From Nemertoderma westbladi (taxonomy: Eukaryota > Xenacoelomorpha > Nemertodermatida > Nemertodermatidae), in the NCBI GenBank assembly GCA_032718475.1, contig JAUCBJ010002821.1:1-50244 (forward strand): a stretch of DNA of 50,244 nt, read 5' to 3'. Position numbers and translations under genes: made by a program. The notes beneath the pieces are model-generated. The model was not told the origin of the DNA, did no database searches, and was given only the letters and a program-made list of their open reading frames with translations. Shown here in pieces: positions 34,901-43,992 of this stretch (positions within the stretch are counted from its first letter, which is position 1; each line of letters opens with the position of its first letter).

Positions 34901-35875
34901 TACTGTACGTGGCTGTAGTTACTGTACGTGGCTGTAGTTACTGTACGTGGCTGTAGTTACTGTACGTGGTTGTAGTTACTGTACGTGGCTGTAGTTACTG
35001 TACGTGGCTGTAGTTACTGTACGTGGCTGTAGTTACTGTACGTGGCTGTAGTTACTGTACGTGGTTGTAGTTACTGTACGTGGCTGTAGTTACTGTACGT
35101 GGTTGTAGTTACTGTACGTGGCTGTAGTTACTGTACGTGGTTGTAGTTACTGTACGTGGCTGTAGTTACTGTACGTGGCTGTAGTTACTGTACGTGGCTG
35201 TAGTTACTGTACGTGGCTGTAGTTACTGTACGTGGCTGTAGTTACTGTACGTGGCTGTAGTTACTGTACGTGGTTGTAGTTACTGTACGTGGCTGTAGTT
35301 ACTGTACGTGGCTGTAGTTACTGTACGTGGTTGTAGTTACTGTACGTGGCTGTAGTTACTGTACGTGGCTGTAGTTACTGTACGTGGCTGTAGTTACTGT
35401 ACGTGGCTGTAGTTACTGTACGTGGCTGTAGTTACTGTACGTGGTTGTAGTTACTGTACGTGGCTGTAGTTACTGTACGTGGCTGTAGTTACTGTACGTG
35501 GTTGTAGTTACTGTACGTGGCTGTAGTTACTGTACGTGGCTGTAGTTACTGTACGTGGTTGTAGTTACTGTACGTGGCTGTAGTTACTGTACGTGGCTGT
35601 AGTTACTGTACGTGGTTGTAGTTACTGTACGTGGCTGTAGTTACTGTACGTGGCTGTAGTTACTGTACGTGGCTGTAGTTACTGTACGTGGCTGTAGTTA
35701 CTGTACGTGGCTGTAGTTACTGTACGTGGCTGTAGTTACTGTACGTGGTTGTAGTTACTGTACGTGGTTGTAGTTAGTGTACGTGGTTGTAGTTACTGTA
35801 CGTGGTTGTAGTTACTGTACGTGATTGTAGTTACTGTACGTGGCTGTAGTTACTGTACGTGGTTATAGTTACTGT
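31918..35875. repeat. 19-bp minisatellite, about 208 copies
   Basis: The unit is TACTGTACGTGG(C/T)TGTAGT. Nearly every copy differs only by C or T at the thirteenth position, giving a two-letter series. Rare variants (GTTAGTG, CGTGATTG, GGTTATAG) occur at the 3' edge. The array is interrupted at 35876 by the composite element and resumes at 45439. Confidence 0.98.
35862..35875 (+). repeat. Target-site duplication, left copy
   Basis: GTTATAGTTACTGT is identical to 45439-45452. The A in GTTATAG is a rare variant of the 19-bp unit and appears at both junctions. Joining the two flanks across one copy restores the 19-bp phase exactly. Confidence 0.75.
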
Positions 35876-35895
35876 TATCTGAGTAATGTAACTTT

Positions 35896-35901
35896 TTTAT
35901 T
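35896..35901 (-). promoter_or_regulatory. AATAAA polyadenylation signal at the element 3' end
   Basis: The plus-strand TTTATT reads AATAAA on the minus strand, 20 bp upstream of the proposed 3' terminus at 35876, the usual distance to a cleavage site. Confidence 0.5.
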
Positions 35902-36039
35902 CAAAAGAACGTAATATTTTGCCGTAGTAGTAGCACAAACTGATAAAATTAACGTACTGTATTAAAGTTACAAAATTATTAAAATAGTTAATATTAAAAG
36001 AAGGTCCAATAAGTAGCATCAATAAGGGTCAGACTAAAA

Positions 36040-37730
36040 CGCGGATCCGGATCAGGATCCGGATTCTATCATTTAACATTGTCCCTATGGAAGTCGACTG
36101 AATTTACATTTTTAGGGTGTAATCTGCGGATCCGTGCACTGCTAAATTTACCGAATCCGTAACCGAGTGTAAAATGCGGATTGGCCTTTTTTTCAGATCC
36201 GGAACGGAGTGTAAAGCGCGGATTCATGTTTTAGGCTAAATCCTGAACGGAGTGTAAAACGCGGATTCATTTTTCTACTGAATCCGGGATTGGGTGTAAA
36301 ATACGGATTCAGGTTTATTACAAAGTTTTATTAAATCCGGGAAGGGGTGTAAAATGCGGATTCAAGTTAATTACCATGTTTTATTGGATCCGGAATGGAG
36401 TGTAAAACGCGGATTCTAGTTAATTACAAAGTTTTGTTGGATCCGGAATGGAGTGTAAAACACGGATTTTCGTTAATTACCAAGTTTTATTGGATCCGGA
36501 ATGGAGTGTAAAACACGGATTTACGTTAATTATAAGTTTTATTGGATCCGGAATGGAGTGTAAAACACGGATTTACGTTAATTATCAAGTTTTATTGGAT
36601 CCGGAATGGAGTGTAAAACACGGATTTACGTTAATTACCAAGTTTTATTGGATCCGGAATGGAGTGTAAAATACGGATTTACGTTAATTACCAAGTTTTA
36701 TTGGATCCGGAATGGAGTGTAAAACACGGATTTACGTTAATTACCAAGTTTTATTGGATCCGGAATGGAGTGTAAAACACGGACTTACGTTAATTACTAA
36801 GTTTTATTGGATCCGGAATGGAGTGTAAAACACGGATTTACGTTAATTACCAAGTTTTATTGGATCCGGAATGGAGTGTAAAACACGGATTTACGTTAAT
36901 TACCAAGTTTTATTGGATCCGGAATGGAGTGTAAAACACGGATTTACGTTAATTACCAAGTTTTATTGGATCCGGAATGGAGTGTAAAACACGGATTTAC
37001 GTTAATTACTAAGTTTTATTGGATCCGGAATGGAGTGTAAAACACGGATTTACGTTAATTACCAAGTTTTATTGGATCCGGAATGGAGTGTAAAACACGG
37101 ATTTACGTTAATTACTAAGTTTTATTGGATCCGGAATGGAGTGTAAAACACGGATTTACGTTAATTACCAAGTTTTATTGGATCCGGAATGGAGTGTAAA
37201 ACACGGATTTACGTTAATTACCAAGTTTTATTGGATCCGTAACGGAGTGTAAAACACGGATTTATGTTAATTACCAAGTTTTATTGGATCCGGAATGGAG
37301 TGTAAAACACGGATTTACGTTAATTACCAAGTTTTATTGTATCCGGAATGGAGTGTAAAACACGGACTTACGTTAATTACTAAGTTTTATTGGATCCGGA
37401 ATGGAGTGTAAAACACGGATTTACGTTAATTACCAAGTTTTATTGGATCCGGAATGTAGTGTAAAACACGGATTTACGTTAATTACCAAGTTTTATTGGA
37501 TCCGGAATGTAGTGTAAAACACGGATTTACGTTAATTTCCAAGTTTTATTGGATCCGGAATGGAGTGTAAAACACGGATTTACGTTAATTACCAAGTTGT
37601 ATTGGATCCGGAACGGAGTGTAAAACACGGATTTATGTTAATTACCAAGTTTTATTGGATCCGGGAAGGGGTGTAAAACACGGATTCAAGTTAATTAGTA
37701 AGTTTTAATGAACAATTTGTAAAACGCATA
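36040..37730 (+). repeat. 53-bp tandem array, left arm of a 4-kb inverted repeat
   Basis: About 32 units contain GGATCCGGAATGGAGTGTAA, AACACGGATT, TACGTTAATTACC and AAGTTTTATT. The outer edge (36040-36420) is more diverged and includes GGATCCGGATCAGGATCCGG; the interior is homogeneous. The same unit in inverse orientation makes up 38475-40072. Confidence 0.97.
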
Positions 37731-37783
37731 TGCAATAAAGACCCAGACCCTCATCTAGTTACAATTATTAATTAGTGCAATGT

Positions 37784-37966
37784 TTATTGTTCTTTAGTAA
37801 CTTTTCTTGGCTTGCTGACTTTCCTGGTTTTTTTCTTCTCCGGACTCGGGGTGCACGATGTTTGCGTAGTAAGTTCAAGCGGCTCAACAATGGCTGTATC
37901 ATTGGTTGGACTCGGAATAACGAATCCCGTAAATGGAACCTTTACAAAGTCATCACTGTCACCCAT
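37784..37966 (-). CDS. Compact gene for a 60-residue acidic-to-basic protein in the loop of the inverted repeat
   Basis: The ORF starts MGDSDDFVKVPF and ends in a Lys/Arg-rich tail (PEKKKTRKVSKPRKVTKEQ), a composition that would suit nucleic-acid binding or nuclear location; this is inference. No homologous family is recognised and there is no signal peptide or membrane segment. Transcription signals support it. Upstream on the minus strand are an inverted CCAAT box (ATTGG, 38143..38139) and a TATA-like CTATTTAAGG (38056..38047), about 80-90 bp before the ATG. The stop codon TAA overlaps an AATAAA (minus, 37788..37783), and a GT-rich stretch (GAGGGTCTGGGTC) follows. It is the only unique sequence of any size between the two 53-bp arrays. 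Confidence 0.5.
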   Translation of the reverse strand: MGDSDDFVKVPFTGFVIPSPTNDTAIVEPLELTTQTSCTPSPEKKKTRKVSKPRKVTKEQ

Positions 37967-38046
37967 GTTTAATAAGAAATTAAATAAGAGGAATTATACT
38001 GAACAGTTCAGCCTCCATAAATTAGGAAGGCAGCACGCTTGCAAGG

Positions 38047-38143
38047 CCTTAAATAGAGTACGCTATGATGCAGTACAAACTACCGCCAGCTAGGCAGAAC
38101 AGTGATTCTTGTTTGTAAGGGAGGTTGGGATGGATAAGCCAAT
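38047..38143 (-). promoter_or_regulatory. Candidate RNA polymerase II promoter of the 60-residue ORF
   Basis: Minus strand: CTGATTGGCTTATCC (inverted CCAAT) followed about 85 bp later by CTATTTAAGG, a TATA-like box. The spacing to the ATG at 37966 leaves a short 5' leader. Confidence 0.45.
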
Positions 38144-38309
38144 CAGGGAACAGGACAGTAATCCTACCATACAATTGTCTACAGAGCTGCTCTACCAGAG
38201 AGGTCACGTTCCCACGGTAGTAGTTTTTCAGCTAATCAATATCTAATAATGTCTGACGGCCAAACATCACCATCGCCCTTATTAATAATTCATTGGGAAG
38301 CATTGACCC

Positions 38310-38470
38310 CTATTAAGGTGTCCCCCAGAGCCGGATTAGGCTTATGTGTGGCCCCTAGACATAGACAAATTATTAAGGTGTCTATTAACTATTAAGGTGT
38401 CCCCCATTAATGTTTGTGTCCCTCATTAATGTGTGTCCCTCATTAATAGTTGTGTCCCTCATTAACAAAC
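38310..38470. repeat. Short irregular repeats of ATTAAGGTGTCCC / GTGTCCCTCATTAAT
   Basis: Four or more copies of ATTAAGGTGTC and CCTCATTAATGTGTGTC-type words are spaced irregularly just before the inverted 53-bp array. Confidence 0.7.
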
Positions 38471-38474
38471 TCAG

Positions 38475-40072
38475 TAATTAACGTAAATCCGCATTTTACA
38501 CCCCTTCCCGGATCCAGTAACACTTTGTAATTAACCTGAATCAATCTGCGTTTTACACCCCTTCCCGGATCTAGTAACACTTGGTAAATAAATTGAATCC
38601 GCGTTTTACACCCCTTCCCGGATCCATTAAAACTTGGTAATTAACGAAAATCCGTGTTTTACACTCCATTCCGGATCCAACAAAACTTGGTATTTAACGA
38701 AAATCCGTGTTTTACACTCCATTCCGGATCCAACAAAACTTGGTAATTAACGAAAATCCGTGTTTTACACTCCTTTCCGGATCCAACAAAACTTGGTAAT
38801 TAACGAAAATCCGTGTTTTACACTCCATTCCGGATCCAACAAAACTTGGTAATTAACGAAAATCCGTGTTTTACACTCCTTTTCGGATCCAACAAAACTT
38901 GGTAATTAACGAAAATCCGCGTTTTACACTCCATTCCGGATCCAACAAAATTTGGTAATTAACGAAAATCCGTGTTTTACACTCCATTCCGGATCCAACA
39001 AAACTTGGTAATTAACGAAAATCCGTGTTTTACACTCCTTTCCGGATCCAACAAAACTTGGTAATTAACGAAAATCCGCGTTTTACACTCCATTCCGGAT
39101 CCAACAAAATTTGGTAATTAACGAAAATCCGTGTTTTACACTCCATTCCGGATCCAACAAAACTTGATAATTAACGAAAATCCGTGTTTTACACTCCATT
39201 CCGGATCCAACAAAACTTGGTAATTAACGAAAATCCGTGTTTTACACTCCTTTCCGGATCCAACAAAACTTGGTAATTAACGAAAATCCGTGTTTTACAC
39301 TCCATTCCGGATCCAACAAAACTTGGTAATTAACGAAAATCCGTGTTTTACACTCCTTTCCGGATCCAACAAAACTTGGTAATTAACGAAAATCCGCGTT
39401 TTACACTCCATTCCGGATCCAACAAAATTTGGTAATTAACGAAAATCCGTGTTTTACACTCCATTCCGGATCCAACAAAACTTGGTAATTAACGAAAATC
39501 CGTGTTTTACACTCCTTTCCGGATCCAACAAAACTTGGTAATTAACGAAAATCCGCGTTTTACACTCCATTCCGGATCCAACAAAATTTGGTAATTAACG
39601 AAAATCCGTGTTTTACAATCCATTCCGGATCCAACAAAACTTGGTAATTAACGAAAATCCGTGTTTTACACTCCTTTCCGGATCCAACAAAACTTGGTAA
39701 TTAACGAAAATCCGCGTTTTACACTCCATTCCGGATCCAACAAAATTTGGTAATTAACGAAAATCCGTGTTTTACACTCCATTCCGGATCCAACAAAACT
39801 TGATAATTAACGAAAATCCGTGTTTTACACTCCATTCCGGATCCATTAAAACTTGGTAATTAACGTAAATCCGTATTTTACACTCCATTCCGGATTCACA
39901 AAATATATGAATCCGCGTTTTACACTGCAATACGGATTGCGTATTTCAGAATCCGCATATTACACTCAGTTACGGATTGTATGTAAATCCGGATCCGCCT
40001 TTTACACTCGCAAATCCGGGTCCTGATCCGTATCCGGATCCTGAATCCGGATCCGGATCCGCGTTTTACACC
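38475..40072 (-). repeat. 53-bp tandem array, inverted arm
   Basis: About 30 units of the reverse complement of the left array (TCCGTGTTTTACACTCCATT, CCGGATCCAACAAAAC, TTGGTAATTAACGAAAA). A trimer higher-order pattern of 159 bp is marked by AATCCGCGTTTTACAC near 38917, 39076, 39394, 39553 and 39712. The inner-edge variant CCCCTTCCCGG matches the left array's inner-edge CCGGGAAGGGG, indicating that the arms are a true inverted duplication. Confidence 0.95.
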
Positions 40073-40165
40073 TACCCCATCAATAAGAAGTTATCATTTC
40101 TTTGTCCACCTTCTTTCTCCAGTTACACTATTGTTATCCATATTCGCGGCCAGTTACCAGAACCC

Positions 40166-43100
40166 TTAGATGTCCCCGTTTAACCCCTCAGTCGCCGCGC
40201 ACTCCATCCCTATGTCACGGAAGGGTTGGATTAGGCGTTTCTGTTTTGGAGTCCTAACCCCCCGTAGACACATAATTGAAGACCGGAGAAGAGCGAAGTT
40301 CAACCGGGTTCTTATAAGGGGCACAGTCTTTGAATAGGGAGAGTTTCTCTTTTCGGATATTATAAGTGCGATCCGGTTTATGATGGCATGCGCACTTCGG
40401 CTGGCTCCACCCGTCGTCGCCATGACGAAGGGCACGAATCCGGCGTGCTCGATCGAGTTCACTCGCTCCTCGTACTTTCTCCGCTTGTCGCCTTCGTGTT
40501 TTCTGTATGCGGAGGGAATGGAACGAGGGTTCGACGCGCATAGAGGGTTGAAAATCTTCACGTCGACGTAAATCCTTTCGAAACGACCTCCCCATAATCC
40601 ACTGGCGGCGACATCGAGACGGGCGTCCGGTTCGCGGGTGGTGCCGGCCAACCGGAACTCCTCGCCTTCCACAGGTTGTAGGGTGGGCTCTACCTCAACA
40701 TCGTGAGCTGCCTCGTTGAGGAGTTCGGCCAGGTAGTCCCTAATCTCATTGTGTCTTATGGTAGGGTAACCACCTGTCGGGCAATGGAGACAGTGTGAGA
40801 TGTCGAATGGAATCCCGCAGACACAGTGGGAAGGCAACCTGTCTGGCAGCCACCCATATCGCAAACACAGACTATCCCGGAAGGCTGTTTTATGTAGGGA
40901 AAATCCGTATTTTTGAATAGGGATGGCTGACAGCCATGCTGAGGCCCCCTTCTCGCAAGAAAGTGTACGGAGGTACTTCGACTCGTAGGACAGCTGATCG
41001 TGAACTGTTTCACACTTGATCTTTCTAAGTTCTGCCCTCTCCTTCATTATTTCAGTGACGATTGGTCTCTGAGATTGCCGGTAACTTTCAGCTTCGACCC
41101 TCAAAGGTTCACAGATCCTACGTGAATGTTCATAGCTGTGTCTTAAGTCGCCAGGTTGGTTTATGGCCATACCGCCCTCTTTCACTGGGAGGGCGAGTAG
41201 CTCCCTCTCTGTGTGCCCTGGTGGGGACCGGCCTGTTAGTGAGGGAATCAAAGAGTCCACGATATATTGCTCTACACTGTCTAACTTTGCGGTGAATTCC
41301 GGGGTTGTCCGGGACAAGTAGTTAAATTTAGGCTGTAGACCGTAGATAAGACAACTATATGCGGGGTGTGGGGCCGTAACAGCAAACTCCTTCAACCTGG
41401 TCAGCTGGTCTATGAGTTGTTCAACGCGTTCTGTGAGGAACGTTTCGCATGCCCGGGGAGAACCTATCACCGAACCCAATACCCTGTAGCCATCGGTCAG
41501 TTGGACCCCAGTCCCAGCGAATATATCCTCAGCTATGGCCCGATGTTCGTCTTTAACTATAAGGACAGACTTTTTGGCATTGGGGAAATACCCATACCCT
41601 GGGCCAATCATATTTACCTTCTCCCAGTAGGCTCTTAAACGGCGGAGGCGACCCGCTACATTTCCATCATCTGCAAACCATTTTTGTGTGATTGAAGGCT
41701 CGCTAGGGTGGTTCGCAGGCCCGTCGGCTGAAGGAGGAGACGGACCCGCCACAGACCCGTCGGCTTGAGGAGGAGACAGACCCACCACAGACCCGTCGGC
41801 TGGAGGAAGGGACAGACCCACCACGGACCCGTCGGCTGGAGGGGGAGATAGACCCACCACAGACCCGTCGGCTGGAGGAGGAGACAGACCCACCACAGAC
41901 CCGTCGGGTGGAGGAGGAGACAGACCCACCACAGACCCGTCGGCAGGAGGAAGGGACAGACCCACCACGGACCCGTCGGCTGGAGGAGGAGACAGACCCA
42001 CCACAGACCCGTCGGCTGGAGGAAGGGACAGACCCACCACGGACCCGTCGGCTGAAGGAGGAGACAGACCCGCCACAGGCCCGTCGGCCGGACGAAGGGA
42101 CAGACCCCCCACGGACCCGTCGGCTGGGGGATGAGACAGACCCATCACAGACCCGCCGGCTGGAGGAAGGGACAGACCCACCACAGGCCCGTCGGCTGGA
42201 GGTAGGGACAGACCCACCACGGACCCGTCGGCTGGAGGAGGAGCCAGACCCACCACAGACCCGTCGGCTGGAGGAGGAGACAGACCCACCACAGACCCGT
42301 CGGGTGGAGGAGGAGACAGACCCACCACAGACCCGTCGGGAGGAGGAGGAGACTGACCCACCACAGACCCGTCGGGTGGAGGAGGAGACTGACCCACCAC
42401 AGACCCGTCGGGTGGAGGAGGAGACAGACCCACCACAGACCCGTCGGGTGGAGGAGACTGACCCACCGCAGACCCGTCGGCTGGAGGAGGAGACAGACCC
42501 ACCACAGACCCGTCGGGAGGAGGAGACGGACCCGCCACAAACCCGTCGGGAGGAGGAGACAGACCCACCACAGACCCGTCGGGTGGAGGAGGAGACGGAC
42601 CCACCACAGACCCGTCGGGAGGAGGAGACAGACTCACCTTAGACCCGTCAGGAGGGGAAAGACCTAAACCAGACCCATCGGCCACCTTAGACCCGTCGGG
42701 TGGAGACAGACCCACCACAGACCCGTCGGGTGGAGGAGGAGACGGACCCACCACAGACCCGCCGGGAGGAGGAGACAGACCCTCCATAGACCCGTCAGGA
42801 CGGGACAGACCTAACACAGACTCGTCAGCCACCTTAGACCCGTCGGGAGGAGACAGACCCACCACAGACCCGTCGGGAGGAGACAGACCCACCACGGACC
42901 CGTCGGGAGGAGACTGACCCACCACAGACCCGTCGGGAGGAGACAGACCTACCACAGACCCGTCGGGAGGAGACAGACCCGCCACAGACCCGTCGGGGGG
43001 AGACAGACCCACCACAGACCCGTCGGGAGGAGACAGACCCACCACAGACCCGTCGGGGGGAGACAGACCCACCACAGACCCGTCGGGAGGAGACGGACCC

Positions 43101-43795
43101 ACCACAGACCCGTCGGGAGGAGACAGACCCACCACAGACCCGTCGGGAAGAGCCGTACCACTTGTAGGATCTGGTTCAATCGCCAGAAGTCCCAGCTTCC
43201 TTATCATTGGTAGGGTTCCCACTCCATACATCGCCAGACCGATAGGATCCCCTTGTGTGGAGCCCTCCTTGGACCACATAACCTCGTTGTCGACAAATAA
43301 CGGGGTTGGTTCCCGGTATGTATTTGTAAGGATCACGGATAGTATGGGACATATGTGGTGCGCGTTTAGCAGGGTTAACTTTCTATTTAGGGCGTTAAAT
43401 GCGTTTGAGGCGTCCATCAGTAGTATTCCTTCACATTCCGGGGATTCATATTTCTCCCGTAAGGAGTGTATAGCGTGTTCGGTACCTCCCATCTGTCCCA
43501 CACATAACTGAGTATTACCGGCTATCCTCTCGAGGTCAACCTTAGCATAACTCATTATCGCTTTACCTATTATTCGCCGGAGCACTTCACCCACGCCGAT
43601 GGGCCGAACACCAGGTGATTTATCGATCGGTACGAGTCTGCAGGCGTTAAACGCGATCGCACTCCGGGGATCGATATACTCGGTAGCGAGTCTCCTCGCC
43701 ACTACCGCCACGGCGTTTCTTAAATCGTTTGATGTGTTGCCGAAGGCTGTCAGTATCCGCCGCCAACCATCGGCATCCAGGCCCGGGTGATCCAT
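40166..43795 (-). CDS. Reverse transcriptase with restriction-like endonuclease, carrying an internal in-frame minisatellite (ORF2)
   Basis: The 1209-codon frame holds RT motifs in order: CRLVPIDKSPGVRPI (about 52-66), the motif A segment LLMDASNAFN (125-134), GSTQGDPIGLAMY (178-190) and the catalytic FADD (707-710, bases 41677..41666). A thumb-like region with LLALPVKEGG follows, then a Cys/His segment (HCVCGIPFDISHC...GGYPTIRHNE, about 990-1015). Last is a PD-(D/E)XK-like nuclease, PDARLDV...YVDVKIFNP (about 1056-1083). RT plus CCHC-like finger plus restriction-like nuclease is the layout of early-branching non-LTR elements, though I do not assign a clade. Residues about 216-692 are an in-frame PPDGSVVGLS-type repeat between motifs B and C. 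The conserved sequence starts upstream in another frame (43979), so one frameshift near 43780 breaks the gene. Confidence 0.8.
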   Translation of the reverse strand: MDHPGLDADGWRRILTAFGNTSNDLRNAVAVVARRLATEYIDPRSAIAFNACRLVPIDKSPGVRPIGVGEVLRRIIGKAIMSYAKVDLERIAGNTQLCVGQMGGTEHAIHSLREKYESPECEGILLMDASNAFNALNRKLTLLNAHHICPILSVILTNTYREPTPLFVDNEVMWSKEGSTQGDPIGLAMYGVGTLPMIRKLGLLAIEPDPTSGTALPDGSVVGLSPPDGSVVGPSPPDGSVVGLSPPDGSVVGLSPPDGSVVGLSPPDGSVAGLSPPDGSVVGLSPPDGSVVGQSPPDGSVVGLSPPDGSVVGLSPPDGSKVADESVLGLSRPDGSMEGLSPPPGGSVVGPSPPPPDGSVVGLSPPDGSKVADGSGLGLSPPDGSKVSLSPPPDGSVVGPSPPPPDGSVVGLSPPPDGFVAGPSPPPDGSVVGLSPPPADGSAVGQSPPPDGSVVGLSPPPPDGSVVGQSPPPPDGSVVGQSPPPPDGSVVGLSPPPPDGSVVGLSPPPADGSVVGLAPPPADGSVVGLSLPPADGPVVGLSLPPAGGSVMGLSHPPADGSVGGLSLRPADGPVAGLSPPSADGSVVGLSLPPADGSVVGLSPPPADGSVVGLSLPPADGSVVGLSPPPPDGSVVGLSPPPADGSVVGLSPPPADGSVVGLSLPPADGSVVGLSPPQADGSVAGPSPPSADGPANHPSEPSITQKWFADDGNVAGRLRRLRAYWEKVNMIGPGYGYFPNAKKSVLIVKDEHRAIAEDIFAGTGVQLTDGYRVLGSVIGSPRACETFLTERVEQLIDQLTRLKEFAVTAPHPAYSCLIYGLQPKFNYLSRTTPEFTAKLDSVEQYIVDSLIPSLTGRSPPGHTERELLALPVKEGGMAINQPGDLRHSYEHSRRICEPLRVEAESYRQSQRPIVTEIMKERAELRKIKCETVHDQLSYESKYLRTLSCEKGASAWLSAIPIQKYGFSLHKTAFRDSLCLRYGWLPDRLPSHCVCGIPFDISHCLHCPTGGYPTIRHNEIRDYLAELLNEAAHDVEVEPTLQPVEGEEFRLAGTTREPDARLDVAASGLWGGRFERIYVDVKIFNPLCASNPRSIPSAYRKHEGDKRRKYEERVNSIEHAGFVPFVMATTGGASRSAHAIINRIALIISEKRNSPYSKTVPLIRTRLNFALLRSSIMCLRGVRTPKQKRLIQPFRDIGMECAATEGLNGDI
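41720..43150 (-). repeat. In-frame 30/33/36-bp minisatellite inside the RT domain
   Basis: It encodes PPDGSVVGLS-like units of 10, 11 or 12 residues, the length set by the number of Pro codons or an added Ala (PPPD, PPAD, PPPPD). All length changes are multiples of 3, so the frame is kept over about 477 codons. The 10-residue units lie towards the 5' side and the longer ones towards the FADD motif. Confidence 0.95.
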
Positions 43796-43979
43796 GGGTA
43801 TGTAGCGCCGCAGAAAGGATGGCCTCGCCCTTTATCCCTTCAAGGACTACAGGGTGGAAGATTAGGGATTCCGCCCATGTGTCTTCGATTAGTGAAGGAT
43901 CGACTGGACCTGCAGGAGGATGTTTCTCCCGTAATATCTCTTTGACGGTTTTATCCCCGACCATTTCATTTAATCCCAT
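43783..43979 (-). pseudogene. N-terminal part of the RT ORF, in a shifted frame
   Basis: Minus-strand residues from MGLNEMVGDKTVKEIL through LREKHPPAGPVDPSLI and FHPVVLEGIKG to AALHTHGSPG precede the RT proper in the same order expected for the family. The continuing sequence (GLDADGWRRIL) is in the next frame, so a +1-type shift is needed near 43780. The open frame continues to 43647, but sequence beyond the shift is out-of-frame. Confidence 0.6.
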
Positions 43980-43992
43980 AGGCGAACCGCCT

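Noticed and set aside
31918-35875. CRISPR array
   Set aside because: Units are contiguous 19-mers without spacers, and the context is eukaryotic; the same applies to the other arrays.
36448-36669. 73-codon ORF in the 53-bp array
   Set aside because: Periodic translation of the repeat with no unique sequence.
41908-42642. Plus-strand ORF rich in EEETDPPQTRR
   Set aside because: It is a shadow of the in-frame repeat of the minus-strand RT ORF; conserved RT and nuclease sequence flanks the repeat only on the minus strand.
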